The notes beneath the pieces were generated by a model. The model had not been told where the DNA came from. It did no database searches and worked only from the letters and a program-made list of their open reading frames with translations. DNA of 64,000 bases from Tilletia caries (lineage: Eukaryota; Basidiomycota; Exobasidiomycetes; Tilletiales; Tilletiaceae), in contig JALUTQ010000024.1 in NCBI GenBank assembly GCA_032718865.1, positions 233,501-297,500 on the forward strand, written 5' to 3'. The translations under genes were made by a program, and so were the position numbers. This document shows positions 1 to 9,100 of this stretch, in pieces (positions within the stretch are counted from its first letter, which is position 1; each line of letters starts with the position of its first letter).

Positions 1-249
1 TGAACGGTTGTCGGAAGGCGGCGAGTTTGGGAAGTTCGAGTTCGACGAGACGGAAGACGCGGAGGAAGTCACGGTTGTAGTCGAGGATCTCGTGGCCGAG
101 GGTGGGGATGTCGTCGTATTGGAAGGCTTTGAGCTTGCGGATGTTCATCGCGGCGTCGGCGGCTACTCTTGCTTTGCGTGGTTTGGCGTGGGAGGAGTGG
201 GAGGTGGAGAAGGCGCGTTGGGTGTTGGTGTTGCTGCTGCTGCTGCCGG

Positions 250-287
<38 letters not shown>

Positions 288-367
288 GCTCCCCCGGCGG
301 AGAGGAGAGTGCGCGCTGCCCCTGCTGTTGCTCTCCTTGAGGCCTGGGATGTGAGTGGTAATGTCAT
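1..367 (-). CDS. RSM24: mitochondrial small-subunit ribosomal protein mS35 (Rsm24 / MRP-S28 family), N-terminal part
   Basis: Reading leftwards from the ATG at 365-367, the frame stays open to the window edge, so only about 122 residues are present and the rest lies outside. The first ~60 residues look like a mitochondrial presequence: Arg, Ala and Ser rich, no acidic residues early, with a long Ser run encoded by AGC repeats (CTG on the + strand, roughly 231-289). The mature part contains a segment reading DDIPTLGHEILDYNRDFLRV followed by RLVELELPKLAAF. This resembles the start of the fungal Rsm24/mS35 domain, where a GH-x(n)-R-x(n)-P-L pattern precedes the conserved core. The product would act in the mitochondrial 37S ribosomal subunit. 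The family call rests on this short stretch and on the presequence, so it is moderate; the conserved core is not visible here. Confidence 0.55.
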
Positions 368-601
368 CTTGAGGCCCTGCTGATCGCTGAGAACGTCGTG
401 GTCCTCCTCATCAGCAAGTTCAGTGAGTGAGTGGGTTGTTCTCTTCTAAATTTTGAAAAGCTGAAGGGTGAAAATTAGCCGGCTCTCTGAGAAATACCTT
501 TTGAACATCGCTATCTAGATGGGAGCCGAGCTGGAAGGTCTGGCTGGGATCAAGCCAGCTGGACGACAACCACCGGTGCACCTCTCCCTTACCCAGCCGC
601 C
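368..601. promoter_or_regulatory. short divergent intergenic region
   Basis: These 234 bases separate the start of the mitochondrial ribosomal protein gene (-) from the start of SDE2 (+), so both promoters must lie here or overlap the genes. I see no clear TATA box or other motif that I can assign. Confidence 0.4.
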
Positions 602-1555
602 ATGTCTTCTTCTTCTCACATTTCCGTCCTGCTCGAGGCCTTCGCGCCGCTGCCGCACACTCTCTCGCTCTCGCTACCCAGCGAGGCCACCGCTGCGGAC
701 ATCCTCACGGGCGTTCAAGAGGCTCTCTTCGACAGCGACAGCCACAGCGACAGCAACGATGACTTGCATTCATGCTACCTAACCTCGTCAACAACACCTG
801 GACGCATACTACCACTCGATTCCCAGCCACTCCACGGCCGCGAAAACAAAGGCGACGACGATGACGAACTGGTCATTCTGCGCGTGCACCCGCGCATGCT
901 CGGCGGCAAGGGCGGTTTCGGATCCATGCTGCGCGCAGCCGGTGGCAAGATGAGCGCCAAGCAAGGCCAGAACAACACCGACTCCTGCCGGGATCTCAAC
1001 GGTCGCCGACTCAGCGTGATGAAGGAGGCCAAAGCGCTGGCGACATACATCGAGAACGAGCCGGCGCGGCTGAAGGCGCTGGACGACGCGCAGAAGAAGA
1101 AGTACGCCAAGTTGGAGCGGATGCTGGGTCGGCAGCCGCGGGCGGAGGCGGACTTTGAGGAGGCTGCGCGGAGGTTGGCTGATGCTGAGGAGAACGGCGA
1201 GGAGAGTGGTTCGGCGGAGGAGGGCGGCGAGGGGGCCGACGATGTGGGCGAAGGGTCGAGCAGGCACAGGACGGGCGCCACCACCACCCCCACGACGAAG
1301 CGAGTCGCTGGACCGTCTCGGACATCATCCTCAGCGCCCATCGCGGCGGGTACGAAGCGGAAGGAACGGCTGGAGGATCAGCAGTACGTCGAGCAGAGTC
1401 GGGAGATTGTGGATAATGTGCGGAACGCGGTTGCGGCTGCGATGATGAAGAAGCGCAAGAAGGCCAAGACGGCGGCGGCCAACTCGTCCTCGTCCTCGTC
1501 CATGTCCACGTCGACAACGGGCAAGCCCTCGGCGAAGGTTGCGACGGCCGTATGA
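602..1555 (+). CDS. SDE2: SDE2, ubiquitin-fold splicing and genome-maintenance factor
   Basis: Single-exon gene of 317 codons. Residues 1-100 form a divergent ubiquitin-like module, interrupted by an Asp/Ser-rich insert at about 43-56. It ends in the diagnostic Sde2 junction, with GGKGG at residues 101-105 followed by FGSMLRAAGGKM. In the studied family members a deubiquitinating enzyme cuts after the Gly-Gly, releasing a C-terminal protein that begins with Lys (here K103). That fragment joins the spliceosome and promotes excision of particular introns, and in animals it also acts in replication stress and N-degron turnover. The next part (NGRRLSVMKEAKALATYIEN and on) is the conserved Sde2 helix. 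The C-terminal half is acidic, then Ser/Thr rich with basic KKRKKAK, probably nuclear targeting. The cleavage motif makes the assignment strong; the function is inferred from the family. Confidence 0.93.
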   Translation: MSSSSHISVLLEAFAPLPHTLSLSLPSEATAADILTGVQEALFDSDSHSDSNDDLHSCYLTSSTTPGRILPLDSQPLHGRENKGDDDDELVILRVHPRMLGGKGGFGSMLRAAGGKMSAKQGQNNTDSCRDLNGRRLSVMKEAKALATYIENEPARLKALDDAQKKKYAKLERMLGRQPRAEADFEEAARRLADAEENGEESGSAEEGGEGADDVGEGSSRHRTGATTTPTTKRVAGPSRTSSSAPIAAGTKRKERLEDQQYVEQSREIVDNVRNAVAAAMMKKRKKAKTAAANSSSSSSMSTSTTGKPSAKVATAV

Positions 1556-1903
1556 ACGCAGCTCCCTCCATGCATTCATTCATTGTACCACCCATGTAGT
1601 ATTACTTCCCCCCATCTCATGTTAGGCGTTTGTGTGAGACCCGAGCGGTGTCAGTCTCGATGAAGTTCGGTACTGAGACGCTGTGGGAAAGTGCTGTGAT
1701 GACTCCACTAGTGCGGACAAGCTGGGGTCTGGCGGTTGAACCGATCACTCCCCCTCAGCACCGGCCACGAGCTCGAGCTTGCGGACGACGACGACGACGA
1801 TCTCACTCAGTTCTCAGTTCTCAGTTCTCAGTTCTCCCTCGTCTTACTCTTCTCCTCTCTGCTATCCCCTCTCCCCCTCACTCGTACTCCTGCCAGGCTC
1901 ACC
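1556..1903. promoter_or_regulatory. intergenic region / 5' leader of the PNRC-motif gene
   Basis: This contains the 3' flank of SDE2 and the promoter and leader of the next gene. A short tandem array of TCTCAGT-like units lies at about 1803-1835, followed by a pyrimidine-rich stretch, which is common near fungal transcription starts. The long frame downstream is open from 1736, but the Kozak-like ACC before the ATG at 1904 and the low-complexity Asp/Ser/Leu content before it favour 1904 as the start. Confidence 0.4.
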
Positions 1904-2749
1904 ATGATGGAAACTATGATCCACAGCTCAGCACACAACCACACTCATCGCACAAAGCAGACCGCTCGCCACCACAACCAACACCCATCAGCCAACCCCA
2001 AGGCCGCCTTCAGAGAGATGAAGACCCGCCAGCGCGACATCGAAACCTTCGGAGACGATGCCCTCTCCCTTCTCGGCCCTGCCACTCTTAAGCAACAGCC
2101 TCAACAATCTCAACAACAGCAGCAACAGCAGCAGCGACGCCAACAGCAGCAGCACAGCACAGCAGCAGCAGCTAGCTCTCCCCATCCCTCCACTCCCTCT
2201 AAGAACCGCACACCCGCGCATCGCAAATCTCCCGCTTCCTCCACCGACAGCAACGACGACGGCGACGATTCCATCCTGATCCAACAACCTGCGCAGTCCT
2301 CGTCCTCGTCCTCATCCTCCCACCCTAATGGGAAAAAGAGCGGCGGGAAAGCGGCTAACAGCAATGGCGGCACCAAGGCCGGCAAGACGCACGCCTCCTC
2401 CTCCTCATCACCACATGATGGGTCGAGGAACAACAAGCAACAGCAACAATATTCCCCAACTCCAACCGCAGCTCCTGCTACGCCCATCAAGATCCCCACC
2501 CTCCCTTCCTCTTCCTATTCGACTTCCTCCCCCAGCCTAGCCATGGCTTCCGCATCCGCATCTGGGCTCAACATGGCCTCCCCCGCGAAAGGGCTCGCAT
2601 ATGCAGGACCGAGGTTCCACAATTCGCCCTCGCCGGCTGACCTGCCCTTGCCTAAGTTCGCTTCGAAGAAACTGGGCGGCGGGAGCGGCGCTGCGGCTGC
2701 GGCTCTGTTCTCTTCTGTTTCGTCGCCCTCGACGGGCTCGTTCGTCTGA
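1904..2749 (+). CDS. PNRC-motif protein, probable mRNA-decapping coactivator (Edc1/PNRC type)
   Basis: A protein of 281 residues from the ATG at 1904, which is preceded by ACC. It is nearly all low complexity: Gln runs at about 65-90 encoded by CAG/CAA, then Ser, Asn and Lys rich tracts, with no globular domain visible. Near the C terminus (about residues 233-252) is a conserved island reading YAGPRFHNSPSPADLPLPKF. This matches the fungal PNRC motif, a short linear element in decapping activators whose proline-rich part binds the EVH1 domain of Dcp1 while neighbouring residues contact Dcp2. The likely role is to stimulate removal of the mRNA cap in cytoplasmic mRNP granules. A second short block, REMKTRQRDIETFGDDALSL near residues 30-50, is also not low complexity and may be conserved. 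An alternative start at 1736 would add 56 unconvincing residues. The motif is seen; the function is inferred. Confidence 0.72.
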   Translation: MMETMIHSSAHNHTHRTKQTARHHNQHPSANPKAAFREMKTRQRDIETFGDDALSLLGPATLKQQPQQSQQQQQQQQRRQQQQHSTAAAASSPHPSTPSKNRTPAHRKSPASSTDSNDDGDDSILIQQPAQSSSSSSSSHPNGKKSGGKAANSNGGTKAGKTHASSSSSPHDGSRNNKQQQQYSPTPTAAPATPIKIPTLPSSSYSTSSPSLAMASASASGLNMASPAKGLAYAGPRFHNSPSPADLPLPKFASKKLGGGSGAAAAALFSSVSSPSTGSFV

Positions 2750-3508
2750 TTACGGAACTTAACGTCTTCTTTTCCCCGGGTGGGAAATCACGGGAACCTT
2801 GGGCTTCGACCTTTCGGCAACTCTTTTTCCCATCTCTCTGTCATACTCTTCTTCGGTCCTGGCTGTGCATGGATACGATCGACTACCCCTTCCTATGCTG
2901 GAGTGGGTTATCCCCCTTCGCGCCGGTCAATCTGCTTTTGACGCCTCCCACCCTCCGAACCCTCACGCATCACCACCCCTCACTTGGACGCGGGGCTCCC
3001 ACCACTCTTCTCGCCGCTCCTTTCCTCGCACGGGACTTCGAGTGAACGGACAGGAACAAGAAACTCTGCGCCCCTGCTCCCTGCCAATCTTCTTCTGCCG
3101 GTTCTCCCCTTTCTGCATAATGGGGAAACCAAACCAGCTCCCCAATCTTCCCTCGGTCTAACCTCCTCCTCCCGCCTTTTTCTCACCGGCACCGTCATTC
3201 GTCACGCTCCGGCATATAACTTCACCCTCAAGTAATACTGTTTGAGAACCGCTCTTTTCAGACAAAGTCAAGCTGTATTCTAGTCACAAGTTTTGTGCTA
3301 TTGCAAATCTCGCTCCCTCTCCCCCCCCCCTTTCCTCTCCCCTAACTCCGTCGCCTATGAACTTTACGACCTTCCTCCCTTCCCTCTCCTGCTCTCCTAC
3401 GCACCCACCTCCCACCTCAACCCCTCCAACCAAACCTCCCTTCCGTCCGAAACCTGTAACCCACCCTTGTCATAACCTCCTCCTTAGCTCCGCCACCCTT
3501 TACCATCA
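2750..3508. other. convergent 3' intergenic region
   Basis: This lies between the PNRC-motif gene (+) and CSN2 (-), so it should hold both 3' untranslated regions and terminators. It is C/T rich with long pyrimidine runs (for example 3310-3350). Several short open frames exist on both strands but none has a recognisable domain. Confidence 0.5.
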
Positions 3509-5765
3509 TCATCCCTTCATCATCAATCCACCCAATCCACCCCCTAACGCGCCTGATGAGCCTGATAAGCCCGCAGCCAAAGATGACGAGCCTAACAGTC
3601 CCCCAGGACCAAGCGGCGGGACTCCTCCCGTGCCCGCGCCTCCTTGCCCAGCACCACCAGGCCCACCGCCACCGCCACCGCCACCGCCACGCTCCATACT
3701 ACCCCCCGCATACGAATGCGTCAACTTCCTGCCGACCTCCTGTCCGACCCCCTCGAGCGCGTCGGTCCACCGTCGGAGCGCGGCGTACTTCTGCGAGGTC
3801 AGATTCGATGATGTGGATGTGAGGAGGAGTCTGTTGTGTACGCCGTCGATCTTGCCCTGGACGCGGCCGTCGAGGATGAGGGTTTGGAGGAGGTGTTCGA
3901 CTGCGAGGGGTGTCATGTTTAGGTGCTGTGTGTGGAATTTTGTGATTTGTATGTGCTTGTTAGTGAACCCCCCGGAAAGTGAAGTGAAGTGAAGTGAGAG
4001 GGAAGGGGCTTACGTTGGCGAGGAAGGAGAGCTCGATGCGTTTGTATGGCTGGATGAGGTCGATTAGGTATTGTGTCCTCAGTCCGCCGAGGACGTCGTC
4101 GATGTATGCGCGGATGAACGGGTCCGCCATGATCGTCTCGTGATTCTCTGCACCGCCGAAAAAAAAAAGGAAGCGAGAGATGAGCGGAAGGGGGCCCCGA
4201 AAACCAAAAGGTCACCCATGGAGAGACTCACCCTTCAAAATCTTCTCCGCGGTATGCACCTCCCTCAACTGATACGCGCCCACCAAATCAGTCATCGCAG
4301 TAATCTGCGGATCGTTCTTATACGGCTTCGTCTCCTGGCTGTCGAACGGGTCGATCTCGGAGCCCATCAGCATCTGGGCGACGACGAGGTACTTGAGCAC
4401 CTGGATCCGTTGGGGCGAGCCGGCTTCGTCGTAGTTTAGGAAGGATTGGAAGAAGTCTACTTGGGCGGCGGACCAGTTTTCTGGGGTTGGGGAAGAATGC
4501 GTTTGGGTGAGCCTTCGGGGTTTTTGTTTTGGACGCCTTTGGTTTTGGTTGGGAAGGATGGGGCAGGGTTAGCTCACTTTCGGCCATGTGCATCTTGCCA
4601 CCGCATTCGCGGATGACGCCTTGAATGCGCGGGTGTGGGATCGCGCTCTTGACGAATTGCGTAGCGGTGTACGTTTCCTGGGAAGGAAAGGGCCGCACAA
4701 GCAAGGATGAGTCCTCATTCAGACAGATAGAAGAGAGCCTCCGCGCGATACTCACCTTCAACTTCTTGTAATTGCCCTGCTCGCCATACATCTGAATCTC
4801 CAACGCATACACCTCCAACAGAATCGTCCCTTTACTCTGATCATTACTGTCCCCCTCCTCATCCGTGCAGTACTCATGGAGCTGCTTGAGCGTCTTTGTG
4901 AGTCGGTTCCACTCCTGTCTTGCGAGCCAGAGCCGGGCGAGCTTGAGGTCGGTCTTGATGGACAGACGCTCGTTCTTGGATTGCTCGAGGGCGCGCTTGG
5001 TTACGTCGTAGAAACGTTCCATGGTGCCGAGGTCGAGGGTGGGGCTGTTGGAGACGTAGTCGAGGATGTTGTTGATTGCTTTTTCGCTGTGGAAATTCCC
5101 GATCAAGCGCAGTCGGGGGGCAAGGTAATTAGGAGAGTGAGCAAGACTTGGGAGAAGGAAGGGGTGCTTTGGAGCCGAGACGAGAGATAGGAACCCACCT
5201 TGTATTTCTTGTGACGGCGCTCTTTGTGTAGCTCAGCAGGACCTCGTAGGACTCGAGCGCTTCAGTATGTCTGCCGCGATGGAAGTTGATCTTGATCTGT
5301 TGCTTGAGAGCCTTGAACCCCCTGGGGCGCGTATGGAAGGAACAGGCAAGTCTGGTTGAGCTGGTGATGCCAAAGTGCGGGGAGAGGATGCGCAGGGGAA
5401 TACTCACCATTCTCCCTTCTCTGGCTCGAGCTCGACGACGGCCTTGAGTTCTCTGATGGCAGCATCTGGATCGTCCTCCTTGAGAGCTGGACACGAGAGC
5501 GACATCTAAGATCAGCTAACGGCGGGCATACGCACAGATTATGAAAGAGGAGAGAAGCGTGCGCACCTTTCGCATTGTAGTATCTGTTCTCGACATCGGC
5601 ATCGGCCTCGTCCTCGCCGTCCTCGTCCTCGTACTCGAAGCCGTAGTCCTCCTCGGCGCCATCGTCCATGAGGAACTGGAGGGGACAGTGAAGGATCAGC
5701 AGAAGCGCGACAGAGGGAGAGCCAGCGGCGCGCATTAAGTGGACACTCACTTCATCGTCAGACAT
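3509..5765 (-). CDS. CSN2: COP9 signalosome subunit 2 (CSN2)
   Basis: Nine exons on the - strand: 5751-5765, 5567-5675, 5486-5408, 5321-5199, 5086-4756, 4677-4578, 4480-4232, 4145-4014 and 3925-3509 (positions descend with the gene). CSN2 is a scaffold subunit of the COP9 signalosome, which removes NEDD8 from cullins and so controls cullin-RING ubiquitin ligases. Conserved blocks run in family order: an acidic start with [102 protein letters not shown], then the PCI/winged-helix end with [20 protein letters not shown]. The first exon codes only MSDDE. After the usual family end ([21 protein letters not shown]) there is an added Gly/Pro-rich tail of about 70 residues that animal CSN2 lacks. 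It is divergent from KOG1, sharing a 350-bp promoter. Confidence 0.95.
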
Positions 5766-6115
5766 GATTGCGAGAGAAGGTCAGTACGTGCTGGTCAGTG
5801 TCGCGTGTGTCGTTCTCGTGTTAGGGTTAGCTGAGTGAGTAGTGAGCTAGTGAGCTGCGAGCGAGTGTCTGTGCTTGGAGAGTGATCATTTAAGATATGA
5901 GATGATCATGCTGATAGCTGCCGTGATATCCGGGTCGTCCCACTCCCCATTGTTGACGGCGGCTTCCGAAGGCAGCAGCATGAGCAGCAGCATGAGCATG
6001 AGCATGACCAGCGAGCACCACCAGCACGACGAGCTGCCACTGCGGGAGTGACCAGTCTTCAGCACACAGCCAGCAGCCGAGACCACAGCGTGACCACCCG
6101 CGCGTCTCTGCCAGA
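5766..6115. promoter_or_regulatory. bidirectional promoter between CSN2 and KOG1
   Basis: The 350 bases between the two start codons must serve both genes. There are repeated GTGAG and AGTGAG words at about 5825-5865 and CAGCAGCATGAGCA-type repeats at about 5973-6005. I see no clear TATA box. Note that the two genes begin within this distance with no room for long leaders. Confidence 0.5.
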
Positions 6116-9100
6116 ATGGCTCATCTCGCTCAGCTCTTCCAGCAGGAGCAGCAGCAGCAAGAACAGCAGCAGCAGCAGCAGCAGCAGCGACAACAACAGC
6201 AGTCAGCATCGCGATCAGCATCAGCATCAGCATCGGCCACACCCACCTCTGCAGCAAGACAGTCAGCCCTGCCCGTCATCGATACCAATGCCCCATACTA
6301 TCAGAACATTCACTTCCCTCCAGCAACGCCAACAAATGCATCAACCGCCCTCACTCCGCACGCTGCCAGTCTCGTCCTCGATCCTCATCACCAACAATAC
6401 CAACATCATCCACCCACAAACCCAATGGAGGCCATCAACATCGTCATCAACGGATCCGGGCCCGATCCAGGTCTCGGCCTTGACGTAGACGAGGACGAGG
6501 ACGAGGACGATGAAGACGACACCGAACTTGACGCAGACGCAGACGAGCTCAGCACAACATCCGGCAAGCGACACGGCGCTCTCCTCGACCCTCACACCGA
6601 TGCCGACTGGCGTCTGCTTGAAGATCCATACGTCATGGCCTGGAAGACCCGTCGCCATCTCACCAACGGCAACCCAAGACCGAGCGATAACCGCAACGAG
6701 CCCTACTGGCGTCTGCGTAATCGGAACAGGACCGTCATCGGCGCCCTCATGCTCTGTCTCAACATCAGCGTCACTCCACCGGGCGTAGTCAAGACGGACC
6801 CCTGCGCGAAGCTCATCACATGGACAGACCCGACAGCCATGGAGCCACTTAAATGCGTCAGCATCATCGGCAAAAACCTTGTTGCCCAGTTCGACACCCT
6901 CACCTCCACCCCGAAGTGGAAGATACAGGTCGACCCTCACATCGAGGAGATGAAGAGGTTCTGCACCGGTCTGCGAAAGTACGCGAAGGAGGAGCGAGTG
7001 CTTTTCTACTACAACGGCTATGGGGTTCCCAAGCCTACCACAGGCGGAGAGATCTGGGTCTTCAACAAGGTCTACACCCAGTACATCCCCGTCAGCCTCG
7101 CCAATCTCAGCTCCTGGCTCGGAAATCCGTGCATCTTCCTCTGGGATGCCCACTCGGCAGGCAACATCATCGTCACCTTCAACCAGCTCAACGGTCGGGA
7201 CAGGGACGGGAACCCTCTCAATGCATCCCCACAACCGGACGCTAGCTCCAAGCCGGCGTCCTCGGCAGAACGCAATCACTCTGCTGACCCTGCGAATGGT
7301 ACCAGCTCCCGTCCTCGGACGGAGAAGGACCCCGCGGCCCAATTCTCATGGAGGGATTCCATCCATCTTGCCGCCTGCCAGCCGGAGGAGACCTTGCCCA
7401 TGAACCCAGACCTGCCAGCGGACATGTTCACATGCTGCCTCACCTCCCCCATCGACATGGCCCTGCGCTGGTTCGTCCTCAACAACAACAACCTCCCGCG
7501 AGAGGTCGACGTGGACATGGTCATGAACATCCCCGGCCGACTCCAAGATCGTCGCTCGCCCCTCGGCGAGCTCCAGTGGATCTTCATCAGCGTCACCGAC
7601 GCCATCGCCTGGTCGGTCCTCCCGCGCGGCCTCTTCCGCCGTCTCTTCCGAGCCGACCTCGCCGTCGCAGCCCTGATGCGCAACTTCCTCCTCGCCGAGC
7701 GCATCATGCGTTTCTACGACTGCACACCCATGTCCTACCCCAAGCTCGCCGAGACGCACACCCACCCGCTCTGGGACACCTTTGACCTCACCATGGACCA
7801 GGTCGTCGCGCAGCTGCCGGCGCTCATTGCGAAGAAGGTCGCCATTGCCGAGCAGGAGCGGGGTGGGCCGCCCATGGACCCCAAATTGGCTGCGGTCGAG
7901 TATAAGCGGAGTACCTTCTTCAGCGAACAGCTGCAGGCGTTCCAGATCTGGCTCTCCCATGCCGGCCTCTCCAAGCGCGGGAGGGAACAGCGACTCAAAC
8001 GGAGCGAGGCTGTGGCTGCTAGTGCCACGGCTGCGAGCTCGCTCTCCGGGTACACCTTCTCGACGTCCTTCATGCGCGCACCGACGTTGTCCGGTTCGTC
8101 GGCGCCGGCCGCGAGGGATGAGTACAACAACGAGGCGGCGGAGCTCTTTGCGCGCGAAGCGCCTGTGCAGCTGCCCATCGTGCTCCAGGTCCTCCTCTCG
8201 CAGGAACACCGGGTCCGCGCGCTCGTCCTCTTCAGTCAATTCTTCGATCTCGGGCCCTGGGCCGTCGAGCTCAGTTTGACACTGGGCATCTTTCCCTATG
8301 TGGTCAAGCTGCTCCAGTCGCCCGCGGCGGACCTCAAGCCGGTGTTGATCTACATCTGGGCGCGGATCATTGCTGTTGATCCCAGTTGTCGGTCGGACCT
8401 CCATCGCGCGGCGGGGTACTACTACTTCTCGAGCATCCTCAGTCTCAGTGGGAATGGAGCCCTGGGCGGGTCACCCGGTGGGCCCGGCTTTGGGAACTAC
8501 GGAGGCTTCTACCCGAACATGGCGGCGTTCTTCATGCCGAACCCGTCGGAACATCGGGCGATGTGCGCGTTTGTGCTTGCGGTCTTCTGCCAGAACTTCC
8601 CCGAGGGGCAGGAGGCGTTGCTGGAGAAGACGGACACGATGGATGCTTGTCTGGAGCATACCGACGACGATGACTATATCCTCCGGCAGTGGTCGGTGCT
8701 TTGTCTGGCGGAGATGTGGAACGAGAACGACGCGGGGAAGGCCAAGGCGATCCAGAAGGATGCACATGGGAAGTTGTGCTCGATGTTGTGCGACATCAGT
8801 CCCGAAGTCCGCTCGGCGGTGCTATACGCGTTGGGAACCTTGCTCGGCGCCAGCTCCGCCTCGGCAAACGGGACCCTCCCCCCAGAGCTCAGCAGCGCCA
8901 AGGCGGCCAATTTCGAAGAGGAAGATCTCGGCTTCCAACGACTGCACAGTGCCGGGCTGGGCAACATGACCGGCCTGCCCGAGTCGAAGCAGCGCTCGAT
9001 CGAGATTGGGATTGCGGTGGCTATGTTGGCTACGAAGGGGGACTGCAGCCCGCTTGTGCGTAAGGAGCTTCTGGTCGCGCTTAGCCCGGTCGTCTGGCAG

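Noticed and set aside
6341..7342. 333-codon - frame
   Set aside because: Antisense shadow of the KOG1 coding sequence, driven by GC-rich third positions.
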